NCBI GenBank assembly: GCA_017529925.1
Contig: JAFXMZ010000028.1
Span: 62,001 to 126,000, forward strand
Direction of reading: 5' to 3'
DNA: 64,000 nt
Source of the DNA: Clostridiales bacterium
GTDB taxonomy: Bacteria; Bacillota; Clostridia; Saccharofermentanales; Saccharofermentanaceae
Shown here: piece after piece, positions 51,559 to 61,078 of the stretch
Layout: every line of letters begins with the position of its first letter
Numbering within the stretch: the stretch's first letter is position 1
Notes under the pieces: generated by a model
What the model saw: only the letters and a program-made list of their open reading frames with translations
Databases searched by the model: none
Told to the model about the DNA's origin: nothing
Program-made: the position numbers and the translations under genes

Positions 51559-54082
51559 ATTCCTTAGAAGCCCTCGATCGGCCGGGAGCCTTGACCTTGA
51601 TATCGCCCTCAGGATTCTCCTTCTTTATCACTGTAAAGACGAAGTCATCATCCTTATAGTCGATGCTCAGGGCTGCCGCATCCTTAAGATCTCCGGCAAG
51701 GAACATATCCGCGAGCCTGTCTTCGATATTCTTCCTGATCTCCTTACGGAGAGGTCTTGCTCCGAACTTCGGATCATATCCTTTCTCCGAAAGCTTATCG
51801 AGTGCGGCATCTGATATCTTTCCGATGATATGCTTATCGGAAAGTGATTCGAATACTTCCTTCATCATGATGGAAGCGATCTGCCTGATCTCATCTCTCG
51901 TTAACTCCTTGAATATGATCGTCTCATCTACCCTGTTAAGGAATTCGGGACGGAATGTCTCCTTGAGAGCGGAATCTACTTTGGACTCCAGTGCCTCCTC
52001 CGTTCCGCTGAAGAAACCGATCGTGGGAGCCTTGGCTGAATTACCGGCATTCGAAGTCATTATGATTATCGTATTCTCAAAATTGACATGCAGTCCGTGG
52101 CTGTCTGTAAGCCTACCTTCATCAAGGAGCTGCAGAAGGAGATTAAAGACATCGGGATGTGCCTTCTCGATCTCGTCGAAAAGGATTACAGAATAAGGCT
52201 TCCTCCTTACCTGCTCCGTAAGCTGGCCTGCATCATCATGACCGACATATCCCGGAGGAGATCCGATCATCTTGCTGATGGAGTGCGGCTCCATATACTC
52301 GGACATATCTATCCTGATAAGAGCGTCTTCCGTATCGAACATGACTTCCGTCAACGCCTTGACAAGCTCGGTCTTACCGACACCGGTAGGTCCTACAAAG
52401 ATAAATGAAGCAGGTTTGTGCTTTTTCGAAAAGCCTGCCCTGTTACGTCTGACGGCACCTGCAACAGCTGATACAGCCTGCTGCTGGCCTACGACCCTCT
52501 CATGCAGCCTGTCCTCAAGATGGAGGAGCTTCTCGGTCTCGCTCTCTGAGATGGATTTACAGGGGATTCCTGTCCACATCTCAACAACCCTTGCTATATC
52601 CTCGACGGAGATGGGAGTCGGCTTCGATTCATCCTTTATCGCATTATACTCATTCTGCAGTTTCTCCGCATTTGCACGGAGTTCTGCAACCTTCTCATAA
52701 TACTGCTCACGTTCGGCAAGCTCGAGAGATTCCATCTTCTCGACCATCTCTTTATATTCCCTGTTCGCTAGATCGAGCTTCTCTTTGGTCTCAGCCATCT
52801 TAACGAGAAGGACATTATCAAGATTTGCCCTGGAACCGGCTTCATCTATAAGGTCGATAGCCTTATCCGGCAGATATCTGTCAGTTATATATCTCTTGGA
52901 TGCTTTAACGGCAAATTCAATTACATCATCGGAATAAGTAACAACATGATGCTTCTCATAGTAGTCCTTGATTCCGATAAGTATCTGTGTAGCGACTTCC
53001 TCGGAAGGCTCCTCAAGAACGACCTTCTGGAAACGTCTCTCAAGAGCAGAATCCTTCTCGATCTTCTTATATTCGCCTGTCGTCGTGGAACCGAGGATCC
53101 TGAGCTCACCTCTTGCCAGAGCAGGCTTAAGTATATTAGCGGCATTCGTCGATCCTTCGGAGTCACCTGCGCCCATTATCGAATGGAGTTCATCGATGAC
53201 GAGGATTATATTCTCCTCTTTGATAGCTTCATTGATAACTCCCTTTATCCTGTTCTCGAACATACCCCTGAACTGGGTTCCTGCGACCATAGCCGGGAGA
53301 TCGAGCTGCCAGACCTGCATATTACGAAGCTTCTCGGGAACCTGTCCCTCAACGATCTTATTCGCAAGGCCCTGGGCTACGGCAGTCTTTCCGACACCGG
53401 GCGCACCGATAAGGACAGGATTGTTCTTCGTCCTCCTGTTAAGTATCTGCACGACCCTGTCGATCTCCGTATCTCTTCCGAGTATCCTGTCGATCTTGCC
53501 TTCTGCAGCTCTCTCAGTAAGATTCGTACCGAATTCATTAAGATACTTGAGCCTTCTCTTGGCAGATCTCTCGCCTTTCTTCTCCTTATCGCCCTTCCTT
53601 CCGGACATGGCATTGCCTGCGCCCCTGATCGAATCAAATATCGCTTCGAAAGGATTCTTAGGTCCGTTCTTGGCATCTCCCGATGCGCCGGAAGGATCTT
53701 TATCACCGCTCTTATCCTTATCGGAAGGTTCAAAGTCCTCTCCTGTAGCAAGATCAGCTACACCTACAGTGGACTGGTCATCATCGATGGAATCCAGTTC
53801 ATCCTCACCCAGATCCGGGAAATCGTTCTCGACTATGGATCTGAAGAACTCCGTAGGATCCGCTGCAGCACCCGATGCGCCGATCATATTCTCGACACGG
53901 TCACTCATCTCGTCGATATTCTCGGAATTAATGCCTGCGGCAGCAAACATATCGCTTATCCCGGCAAAACCGGATTCATAAGCACATTTAATGCAGAAAC
54001 CTTCATCAACACGCTTACCGTTCTCGTAGCGGCTGGTAAATACTATCGCCTGTCTCTGCTTACATACAGAACATAATGACAT
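51557..54082 (-). CDS. clpE: ClpE-like ATP-dependent unfoldase with N-terminal zinc finger
   Basis: 841-residue Clp/HSP100 ATPase that unfolds proteins. In place of a Clp-N repeat domain, it has a four-cysteine zinc finger (Cys4, Cys7, Cys30, Cys33) as in ClpE. Then a long acidic glycine/serine linker (about 80-170) leads to AAA+ module 1 (GAPGVGKT), a short coiled coil with UVR-like region, and module 2 (GPTGVGKT). An IGF loop at 688-690 predicts docking to ClpP, so it likely feeds a protease. uvrA precedes it by 2 bases. CtsR, McsA, McsB are not adjacent, unlike the Bacilli clp operon. Confidence 0.87.
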   Translation of the reverse strand: MSLCSVCKQRQAIVFTSRYENGKRVDEGFCIKCAYESGFAGISDMFAAAGINSENIDEMSDRVENMIGASGAAADPTEFFRSIVENDFPDLGEDELDSIDDDQSTVGVADLATGEDFEPSDKDKSGDKDPSGASGDAKNGPKNPFEAIFDSIRGAGNAMSGRKGDKEKKGERSAKRRLKYLNEFGTNLTERAAEGKIDRILGRDTEIDRVVQILNRRTKNNPVLIGAPGVGKTAVAQGLANKIVEGQVPEKLRNMQVWQLDLPAMVAGTQFRGMFENRIKGVINEAIKEENIILVIDELHSIMGAGDSEGSTNAANILKPALARGELRILGSTTTGEYKKIEKDSALERRFQKVVLEEPSEEVATQILIGIKDYYEKHHVVTYSDDVIEFAVKASKRYITDRYLPDKAIDLIDEAGSRANLDNVLLVKMAETKEKLDLANREYKEMVEKMESLELAEREQYYEKVAELRANAEKLQNEYNAIKDESKPTPISVEDIARVVEMWTGIPCKSISESETEKLLHLEDRLHERVVGQQQAVSAVAGAVRRNRAGFSKKHKPASFIFVGPTGVGKTELVKALTEVMFDTEDALIRIDMSEYMEPHSISKMIGSPPGYVGHDDAGQLTEQVRRKPYSVILFDEIEKAHPDVFNLLLQLLDEGRLTDSHGLHVNFENTIIIMTSNAGNSAKAPTIGFFSGTEEALESKVDSALKETFRPEFLNRVDETIIFKELTRDEIRQIASIMMKEVFESLSDKHIIGKISDAALDKLSEKGYDPKFGARPLRKEIRKNIEDRLADMFLAGDLKDAAALSIDYKDDDFVFTVIKKENPEGDIKVKAPGRSRASKE

Positions 54083-54084
54083 CT

Positions 54085-57081
54085 TTATACTCCGTTCTCG
54101 CGGGCCTTACGTCTTACACGCGGCCCGGTCTGTATCTCCATTCTCTCGTCATCAAGCCTCACTCTGTCGATGAATGATGCCCTTGACTCATATTGTCCAT
54201 TCTTCCCGGCCTTCTGAAGAAGCGGTGCAAGGAACTGTCCTGTATAGGATCCCTTAACCTGTGCTACCTCTTCGGGAGTTCCCGTCGCTATGACTTCTCC
54301 TCCCCTGTCTCCGCTCTCCGGGCCAAGATCGATGATGTGATCCGCCGTCTTGATAACATCGAGATTATGCTCAATGACCACGACGGTATTATTATTTTCC
54401 GTAAGACGCTGTAAAATGTCAACAAGCTTGTGTACATCGGCTACATGAAGCCCTGTTGTAGGCTCATCGAGCACATACAGTGTCTTTCCGGTCGATCTTT
54501 TTGACAGTTCGGCTGCAAGTTTTATCCTCTGCGCTTCACCGCCTGAAAGCTGCGTCGACGGCTGACCTAACTTAATATAACCTAAACCGACATCCTTGAG
54601 AGTCCTTACTTTGCGGAAAATGTTAGGCACTGATCCAAAGAATTCACATGCTTCATCAACTGACATCTCCAGCACATCGGATATATTCTTACCTTTATAT
54701 CTGACTTCAAGAGTCTCCCTGTTATATCTCTTTCCCTTACAGACATCGCATTTAACGTAGATATCAGGAAGGAAATGCATCTCGATCTTATTCAGGCCGT
54801 CACCGGAACATGCCTCACACCGTCCTCCTTTGACATTAAATGAGAATCTGCCGTTCTTATATCCTCTCTGCTTCACATCGGGAGTATTGGCATAAAGAGA
54901 CCTTATCAGATCAAAGACACCGATATATGTCGCAGGATTACTCCTCGGAGTCCTTCCGATAGGCGACTGGTCAATGACTATTATCTTGTCGAGAGCACTG
55001 TATCCGCTTATATCATCACATTTGACCTTATGTTTCCTTCCGCCGTTAAGCTCATGCGTAAGGACGGGCACAAGAGTCGAATTGATAAGCGAGGATTTAC
55101 CTGAACCCGATACTCCGGTTATACATGTAAAGAGGCCTAAAGGTATATCTACATCTATACCCTTCAGATTATTGACTTTGGCGCCTCTGATCGAAAGCTT
55201 CTTACTGCCCGGGACTCTCCTGTCAGAAGGAACGGGGATATACTTCCGCCCACCGAGATAATCGCCGGTGACGGAATCGGGACAGGCGACAATATCGTCT
55301 ACCGTACCCTGAGCGATGACCTTACCACCGTTTATACCCGCCAAAGGTCCGATATCGATTATGTGGTCTGCTGCCCTCATAGTATCCTCATCATGCTCGA
55401 CGACAATGACGGAATTACCGAGATCGCGGAGTTTCTCAAGAGTTGCCAGCAGCTTATCATTATCTCTCTGGTGAAGACCGATCGAAGGCTCATCGAGAAT
55501 ATACAGTACTCCCTGTAGACCTGAACCGATCTGTGTTGCCAGCCTGATCCTCTGCGATTCACCTCCCGAAAGTGTGGCCGCAGGGCGTGAAAGCGTCATA
55601 TATTCAAGTCCAACATCCGAAAGAAAATCAAGTCTGGCTTTGATCTCATGCATGATAGGTGCAGCTATCTGCGAATTCCTCGAAGAAAATGTGAGCTTAT
55701 CAAGGAATTTCCTGATATCAGAAACAGACTTCGCCGTCAGTTCGCTTATATTCTTTTTCCCGATAAGTATCGAAAGGCTTTCCTTCTTGAGCCTCATGCC
55801 ATTACACGAGGGACAGACATCAACATTCATATACTGTTCGTAGCTTGCCTTGGCTTCCTCGGAATAGGATTCGTTATATCTTCTCATAACGCTGTGGGTA
55901 ATACCTTCCCAGGCGGAATAATAGTCACCCTTCCTGTCGTAGATACTGTTTGATGTATCGATCTTAAGCTTCTCGCCGTCATTACCGAACATGATGATAT
56001 CCTGTATCTTCTTCGGGAGCTTGCAGTACGGAGTATCAAGAGAAAAACCGTACCTCTCCGAAAGAGCTACAATAAAACCTCTTCCCCAGCTCTTGGGATC
56101 GTCAAAATTCCAGCCGGCAGCCCTTACAGCGCCTTCGTTGATCGACAGTTTAGGATCTGTGATACAAAGATCGGGGTCAACCTTGGTAAGGTAACCTATA
56201 CCTGCACATTCAGGACATGCACCGTAAGGATTATTAAACGAGAACGATCTGGGAGTAATATCGCCGTATGAGATGCCGCAGTCAGGGCATGAAAGCTTCT
56301 GCGAGAAGAGTTCTTCAGAAGAATCATATGTCCTCTCCCCGTTCTCGTCTTCCCTTACAGTCTGATATTCTACATTGACCAGACCGTCACCAAGCTTAAG
56401 CGCTGTCTCACATGAATCATATATCCTAGTCGTATTCTCTTCCCTGATAACGAGCCTGTCTACGACAACTTCTATCTCATGCTTCCTGTTCTTATCGAGC
56501 TTGATCTCTTCATCGAGCTCATACATCGATCCGTCGATCCTGACCCTGACATAGCCTGATCTCCTGTAGTCATCGAGCTGTCTGGAGAATTCGCCCTTCT
56601 TACCCCTGACGACAGGAGCCATGATAATAAGTCTGGTGCCCTCATCATAATTCTTTATCTTATCGACTATCTGATCGATCGTCTGTGACTTGATCGTCTT
56701 ACCACACTTATAGCAGACAGGCTGTCCGACCCTGGCATACAGAAGTCTCATGTAGTCATAGATCTCTGTTACGGTGCCTACTGTAGATCGGGGATTCCTG
56801 CTCGTAGTCTTCTGGTCTATCGAGATAGCCGGAGACAACCCGTCTATACTGTCAACATCAGGCTTCTCCATCTGTCCGAGGAACATCCTGGCATATGAAG
56901 AAAGTGATTCGACATATCGCCTCTGTCCCTCGGCATATATCGTATCGAAAGCGAGCGAACTCTTGCCGGATCCCGAAAGGCCGGTCAGTACAACAAGTTC
57001 ATTGCGCGGTATATCCACATCTATATTCTTCAGGTTATGCTCACGCGCACCCCTGACCCTGATGTATTTATATTCGTTCAT
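54085..57081 (-). CDS. uvrA: Excinuclease ABC subunit A
   Basis: DNA damage-recognition ATPase of nucleotide excision repair. The 998-residue protein is a little longer than the usual 940, the extra part being a C-terminal tail of about 50 residues. Two ABC modules have Walker [15 protein letters not shown] and [14 protein letters not shown]; signatures LSGGESQR and LSGGEAQR are present. Zinc-binding CPDCG...CPECAG and CEAC...CDVCKG pairs are complete. uvrB and uvrC are not here. It is cotranscribed with clpE. Confidence 0.96.
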   Translation of the reverse strand: MNEYKYIRVRGAREHNLKNIDVDIPRNELVVLTGLSGSGKSSLAFDTIYAEGQRRYVESLSSYARMFLGQMEKPDVDSIDGLSPAISIDQKTTSRNPRSTVGTVTEIYDYMRLLYARVGQPVCYKCGKTIKSQTIDQIVDKIKNYDEGTRLIIMAPVVRGKKGEFSRQLDDYRRSGYVRVRIDGSMYELDEEIKLDKNRKHEIEVVVDRLVIREENTTRIYDSCETALKLGDGLVNVEYQTVREDENGERTYDSSEELFSQKLSCPDCGISYGDITPRSFSFNNPYGACPECAGIGYLTKVDPDLCITDPKLSINEGAVRAAGWNFDDPKSWGRGFIVALSERYGFSLDTPYCKLPKKIQDIIMFGNDGEKLKIDTSNSIYDRKGDYYSAWEGITHSVMRRYNESYSEEAKASYEQYMNVDVCPSCNGMRLKKESLSILIGKKNISELTAKSVSDIRKFLDKLTFSSRNSQIAAPIMHEIKARLDFLSDVGLEYMTLSRPAATLSGGESQRIRLATQIGSGLQGVLYILDEPSIGLHQRDNDKLLATLEKLRDLGNSVIVVEHDEDTMRAADHIIDIGPLAGINGGKVIAQGTVDDIVACPDSVTGDYLGGRKYIPVPSDRRVPGSKKLSIRGAKVNNLKGIDVDIPLGLFTCITGVSGSGKSSLINSTLVPVLTHELNGGRKHKVKCDDISGYSALDKIIVIDQSPIGRTPRSNPATYIGVFDLIRSLYANTPDVKQRGYKNGRFSFNVKGGRCEACSGDGLNKIEMHFLPDIYVKCDVCKGKRYNRETLEVRYKGKNISDVLEMSVDEACEFFGSVPNIFRKVRTLKDVGLGYIKLGQPSTQLSGGEAQRIKLAAELSKRSTGKTLYVLDEPTTGLHVADVHKLVDILQRLTENNNTVVVIEHNLDVIKTADHIIDLGPESGDRGGEVIATGTPEEVAQVKGSYTGQFLAPLLQKAGKNGQYESRASFIDRVRLDDERMEIQTGPRVRRKARENGV

Positions 57082-57121
57082 TATCTGTTAAGCCTCATAT
57101 ACGAAATTATGTTCTTTTTGT

Positions 57122-57127
57122 ATTATA
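57122..57127 (-). promoter_or_regulatory. Extended -10 promoter of uvrA-clpE
   Basis: TGATATAAT (extended -10) on the minus strand, 41 bases before the uvrA start. The -35 candidates are poor; TGTACT stands 16 bases upstream. Confidence 0.5.
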
Positions 57128-57160
57128 TCATACAGATGTATCAAGTACAGACAAAATTGC

Positions 57161-57189
57161 TTGCTATTTCAAATCTGCTGTGTTATTAT
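57161..57189 (+). promoter_or_regulatory. Promoter of tRNA-Glu
   Basis: TTGCTA (57161-57166), 17-base spacer, TATTAT (57184-57189), 18 bases before the tRNA. Confidence 0.7.
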
Positions 57190-57206
57190 ACACAAGCGTT
57201 TGTAAA

Positions 57207-57281
57207 GGCCCCATGGTCAAGCGGTTAAGACGGCGCCCTCTCAAGGCGCAATCACGAGTTCGATTCTCGTTGGGGTCACCA
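57207..57281 (+). tRNA. tRNA-Glu (anticodon CTC)
   Basis: Full cloverleaf, 75 bases with encoded CCA. Acceptor GGCCCCA pairs with TGGGGTC; anticodon stem-loop GCGCCCTCTCAAGGCGC has anticodon CTC, reading GAG. The general tRNA-Glu(TTC) must be elsewhere; this one is an extra decoder for GAG. Confidence 0.96.
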
Positions 57282-57288
57282 CATAGGA

Positions 57289-57320
57289 AAGCTGTTTCAT
57301 ATGAAGCAGCTTTTTTATTT
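57289..57320 (+). terminator. Terminator of tRNA-Glu
   Basis: AAGCTGTTTC/GAAGCAGCTT stem with loop ATAT, then TTTTTATTT, right after the tRNA. Confidence 0.9.
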
Positions 57321-57366
57321 ATTGGTATAAGTCCTGTCCTTCTCAGCCAATGATTATTCATGGGTA

Positions 57367-57414
57367 AGAAAAAGGGATGTCCCTTTGCAGTTTCGACTGC
57401 CTTCGGGACATCCC
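57367..57414 (-). terminator. Terminator of the surface protein gene
   Basis: A perfect outer stem GGGATGTCCC/GGGACATCCC with an inner small hairpin, followed by TTTTTCTT on the minus strand, about 28 bases after the stop. Confidence 0.9.
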
Positions 57415-57441
57415 CATGTCGTTATGATCAATGTACAGACA

Positions 57442-59550
57442 TCATTCCTCTTTAGCTTTGATCCTGAACCTGATAAAGACAGCACATCCTGCCGAGATCA
57501 TCATGATGAGAGCAACAACTGTCTGCATTACAGGATATGCCTCACCTGTGGAAGGCGTTCCGTTACCTGAAGCTGCAGGAGTAGCCGTAGGTGTAGCAGT
57601 AGGAGTAGCCGTTGAAGTATTTGCCGGATCCGTAGAAGGTGTCGCCGTGGGAGTATCTGTAGGGTCTGCCGTAGGAGCATCTGTAGGATCAGCTGTCGGA
57701 GAAGGCGTATCTGTAGGATCAGCTGTCGGAGAAGGTGTATCGTCCGGCTCTACAGGATCATCGGGATCATCGGAAGCGTCCTTCCATACCGCAGTAAATG
57801 TATGATCACCTGCTACAACATATTTATCTCCGGGATAGTATTCAGAGCCTTTCCAGTACTGGAATACAGCTCCTTCCTTCTCGGGAGCATCCGGTATAGT
57901 GATCGTATCACCTTCATCCGCTTCGATCACAAGCTCGCTCTTCCCGTTGATAGTGCCGCCGCCAAGATCAAATGTAAGCGTCCTCTTTTCTTTCTTCAGA
58001 CCTTCCTTGATATTCTCAAGGGCTTGCTGAAGCATTTCGATAGCTGCTTCGACATCTTCGGCGGATGCCATTCTGTCTTCCAGGACATCCTCTGCATAAC
58101 CATATGCTTCAAGATACATTCCCATACCGTCCTCAGTTGTCCAGAGATCGGAAGGAGAAATATCCTTTCCATCCTCGCTAATGCTGATATCCTCCGGCAC
58201 GGGTGAGCTCTCAAGGAGTTCCATAAGATCGGTCTTATCAGGACCAAACTTCGCATACAACTTCTGATTCTCGGCTGTGCCTTCCGGTATCTCGCTGACT
58301 TCATTACTGAATTCCTCGTCAGTATACCAGCCCTGAAAAGCCAGATCTCCGAAAGACGCATCTCCAAGAGAGATAGGAAGATCAATTACTGTAAAATCCC
58401 CGGGATTATCACTGTTATTTGTCGCTCCTTCAGGAAGCACGTATTCGATTAGGAACTCAGCTGAATTTACAGGATACGGCGCTCTGGGATTACCGGGCCT
58501 ATTATATGCTTCTCCTGCGGATGTTCCGGGAACAAGATATTCATCGGGGACTTTTTTGGAATACCATCCGCCTGAGATCTTAAAACCGCCTGAAGCGTAC
58601 ATAGCTTCTTCCACCGTCGCCTGTGAGAATGCAAATGTCCCGCCCTTTATCTTGACCGATCCGTTACTCAGATAAATAATACCTTTCGCACCGTCGACCT
58701 GTTCGATCAGGGGATTCCCTGAGATATTGATCTGAACTTTACTGTTTGTGCCTGTCTGCTCGATAGTATTATTGCAGTTGTCCTGTAATCTTCCCTGACG
58801 GTCACTGAGTATGGTACCACCTGTGATGTTCACGGTTACATTCCCTTTATTAGGGGCGAAAAGATCGATCGCTTCATAGTATCCCCAGATCTTTCCTCCC
58901 GAGATATTAAAGGTAACATCACCTTTGAAAAGGTTAACGCTCATAGCAACACTATAACCAAAGAGTTCTCCGCCCTTGATATTAGCTGTACCTCCAAACG
59001 CCTGGAGCACACCATATTCGCTCTTCATAGTCCCGCCGAGGATATCGATCGTACCGGGATATAAACTGACTGCATATCCGCCTTTGACCTCAACATTTCC
59101 GCTCTCGAATGTAACCTTCCCCGTAGAATTGGTATAGATGACGCCATCCCACTTACTACGTCCTGCGTCATCAGAACCACCGGGACGATAGATGACTCCG
59201 TTCTTCTCACTGCTCGAATCTCTTATCGTAAAGTTCGCAGAACCGGTTACAAACAGGCCTCTTGTATAAGTAAATGTAGATTTCTTTCCGTTAAGATCGA
59301 GCGTCAGATCCTTGTCGATGGTAACGGTGGAATCAACGGTATTATCCTTCAACACCTTTACCGTATCCCCGGAAGATGCATCTGCAACCGCTTCGGCAAG
59401 AGACTCATAGCATTCACCGGTAGTTGTATTCTGCACAAAGGCATTTTCATCATCCGGATCGAGCGCAAGAGCCTTTGCAGGTAAGATAGCGATCATCATC
59501 ATGAGAGAGATGAAGACCGATAACATTTTTTGTCCATATCTTTTATTCAT
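57442..59550 (-). CDS. Cell-surface protein with beta-helix, InlB-type repeats and a sortase-like end
   Basis: 702-residue exported protein. From ATG 59550 (GGAGG 9 bases upstream; the earlier ATG at 59574 is rejected), a signal peptide ends at about residue 32. Residues 50-330 have parallel beta-helix repeats (VTIDKDLTLDLNGK, VTFESGNVEVKGGYAVSL). Two Listeria-Bacteroides (InlB B) type repeats follow, with GWYTDEEFSNEV and GGGTINGKSE. Then comes a threonine/proline-rich PTADPTDTPS stretch, TPSTG, a helix and a basic tail, an atypical sorting signal for covalent wall attachment. It probably acts in adhesion. Own promoter and terminator. Confidence 0.82.
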   Translation of the reverse strand: MNKRYGQKMLSVFISLMMMIAILPAKALALDPDDENAFVQNTTTGECYESLAEAVADASSGDTVKVLKDNTVDSTVTIDKDLTLDLNGKKSTFTYTRGLFVTGSANFTIRDSSSEKNGVIYRPGGSDDAGRSKWDGVIYTNSTGKVTFESGNVEVKGGYAVSLYPGTIDILGGTMKSEYGVLQAFGGTANIKGGELFGYSVAMSVNLFKGDVTFNISGGKIWGYYEAIDLFAPNKGNVTVNITGGTILSDRQGRLQDNCNNTIEQTGTNSKVQINISGNPLIEQVDGAKGIIYLSNGSVKIKGGTFAFSQATVEEAMYASGGFKISGGWYSKKVPDEYLVPGTSAGEAYNRPGNPRAPYPVNSAEFLIEYVLPEGATNNSDNPGDFTVIDLPISLGDASFGDLAFQGWYTDEEFSNEVSEIPEGTAENQKLYAKFGPDKTDLMELLESSPVPEDISISEDGKDISPSDLWTTEDGMGMYLEAYGYAEDVLEDRMASAEDVEAAIEMLQQALENIKEGLKKEKRTLTFDLGGGTINGKSELVIEADEGDTITIPDAPEKEGAVFQYWKGSEYYPGDKYVVAGDHTFTAVWKDASDDPDDPVEPDDTPSPTADPTDTPSPTADPTDAPTADPTDTPTATPSTDPANTSTATPTATPTATPAASGNGTPSTGEAYPVMQTVVALIMMISAGCAVFIRFRIKAKEE
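57651..57735 (-). repeat. 30-base tandem repeats in the threonine/proline region
   Basis: A 27-base core at 57679-57705 recurs exactly at 57709-57735, offset 30 bases, and a degenerate copy is at 57651-57676. Each unit codes for 10 residues of PTADPTDTPS type. This could vary in copy number. Confidence 0.75.
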
Positions 59551-59590
59551 AGGCACCTCCATATATAGGACCAAAGATCCTCACTACATA

Positions 59591-59620
59591 ATTATAAACA
59601 AACAACAGCCATTCTATCAA
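59591..59620 (-). promoter_or_regulatory. Promoter of the surface protein gene
   Basis: TTGATA (59615-59620), 18-base spacer, TATAAT (59591-59596), about 40 bases before ATG 59550. Confidence 0.7.
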
Positions 59621-59660
59621 AAAAGATTGTGAATTATTTATAAAAAGTATTCTTATTACA

Positions 59661-59699
59661 TACAAAGATCCCCCGGAGCCTGTCAGGCTTCAGGGGATC
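59661..59699 (-). terminator. Terminator of paaK
   Basis: GATCCCCTGAAGCC/GGCTCCGGGGGATC stem with mismatches and a short loop, followed by TTTGTATG on the minus strand, 47 bases after the paaK stop. Confidence 0.7.
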
Positions 59700-59745
59700 A
59701 TCATAACGATCTATACCGAGAAGAGGTAAATATACCTCGAAAAGA

Positions 59746-60981
59746 TCAGGAATACCTTTCGTCGATAACTCTCTTTGTCTTCTTCTCTGATCTCGGAAGC
59801 AGACCGAGCTCTACGACCTTGACGATAGGAGTAAATCCGATCCTGGACTTGACGGATTCGGCGACCTTCTTTGAAAGGGCGTCAAAGTCATACTCGCCTG
59901 ATGTCTCAACGTAGATCCTCATCGTATCCTTGCCCTCGAGATGGGAGATCCTGATCTGATACTCGCTGGAGAGCTCCGGGAATGTCTTAATGACTTCCTC
60001 GATCTGGCTCGGGAATACGTTGACGCCCTTGATCTTCATCATATCGTCGGTCCTGCCCTTTATAACGTCGATCCTCGGGAACTTACTTCCGCAGGGGCAC
60101 TCTCCGGGGATTATCCTGGAAAGGTCATGTGTCCTGTATCTGATAAGAGGCGCGCCCTCCTTTACCAGGGTCGTGATAACGATCTCTCCCCACTCACCGT
60201 CAGGTACATTCTTTCCTGTGACAGGATCGATGATCTCAAGATAGAGGAAATCATCCCAGATATGCATTCCTGTATCATATTTACAGTTGATACCGATACC
60301 GGGACCGTAGATCTCGGTAAGACCATAGATATCGTAAAGCTCGATGCCGAGTTCGTCATGGATCCTCTTTCTCATCTTCTCGCCCCATCTCTCAGAGCCG
60401 ATGACACCCTTTTTGAGCTTGATCTGATCCTTTATGCCCCTCTTCTCGATCTCCTCGGCAAGAAGGAGCGCATATGATGACGTAGCACATATTACAGTTG
60501 ATTCCATGTCGACCATCATCTTGAGCTGCTTCTCGGTATTACCCGGGCCCATGGGGATTACCATGGCACCAAGCTTCTCAGCACCTGCCTGGAATCCGAT
60601 TCCGGCAGTCCAGAGTCCGTAACCCGGAGTGATCTGTATCCTGTCCTTATTTGTTATCCCGGCAAACTCATAACATCTCTTGAACATCGTTGCCCAGTCA
60701 TCAACATCTTTGGCTGTATAAGGGATTATTACGGGAAGTCCGGTCGTTCCGGAAGATGAATGGATCCTTACTATCTCCTCCTCGGGAGCTGTCATAAGTC
60801 CCAACGGATAAGCATCGCGAAGATCGCTCTTCTCGGAGAAAGGAAGCTTCTCGAATTCCTCAGCAGAAGAAATACCTGTAATACCCGCTTCTTTGAGTTT
60901 CTTGCCGTAGAAGCTCCCTGCGGTCACAAGTGCATTTATCCTGTCATTTACCTGTGCGATCTGTTTATCGGATATCTTCAT
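59746..60981 (-). CDS. paaK: Phenylacetate-CoA ligase
   Basis: 411-residue AMP-forming ligase that activates phenylacetate, or a related arylacetate, with CoA. The adenylation motif is IHSSSGTTGLPVIIPYT, then YDIYGLTEIYGPGIG, and a C-terminal hinge region KGVNVFPSQIEEV and a catalytic lysine near the end (KKTKRVID). Archaea and Clostridia pair this gene with iorAB, which lie 1.7 kb away here with two unknown genes between: IorAB would make arylacetyl-CoA from arylpyruvates. GGAGG before ATG at about 10 bases. Confidence 0.9.
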   Translation of the reverse strand: MKISDKQIAQVNDRINALVTAGSFYGKKLKEAGITGISSAEEFEKLPFSEKSDLRDAYPLGLMTAPEEEIVRIHSSSGTTGLPVIIPYTAKDVDDWATMFKRCYEFAGITNKDRIQITPGYGLWTAGIGFQAGAEKLGAMVIPMGPGNTEKQLKMMVDMESTVICATSSYALLLAEEIEKRGIKDQIKLKKGVIGSERWGEKMRKRIHDELGIELYDIYGLTEIYGPGIGINCKYDTGMHIWDDFLYLEIIDPVTGKNVPDGEWGEIVITTLVKEGAPLIRYRTHDLSRIIPGECPCGSKFPRIDVIKGRTDDMMKIKGVNVFPSQIEEVIKTFPELSSEYQIRISHLEGKDTMRIYVETSGEYDFDALSKKVAESVKSRIGFTPIVKVVELGLLPRSEKKTKRVIDERYS

Positions 60982-61013
60982 TATCTATCCCCTCCATGTA
61001 AAAATCGTAAGTT

Positions 61014-61046
61014 ATTATAAAACAAATCTGTGTTTTTTTGTATAAT
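61014..61046. promoter_or_regulatory. Divergent -10 boxes between paaK and the zinc-ribbon gene
   Basis: Minus-strand TATAAT at 61014-61019 for paaK and plus-strand TATAAT at 61041-61046 for the 61079 gene. Neither has a strong -35 box. The plus one sits 33 bases before ATG. Confidence 0.5.
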
Positions 61047-61078
61047 TAACATTGATCAAAACTCGAAAAGGAACTGAC

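Noticed and set aside
52946..54076. Plus-strand open frames of over 330 codons opposite the clp gene
   Set aside because: They are antisense frames kept open by the codon bias of clpE; they show no domains and no start signals.
57651..57735. Short regular repeats considered as a CRISPR array
   Set aside because: The 30-base repeats are in frame inside a threonine/proline-rich coding region, with no spacers and no cas genes.
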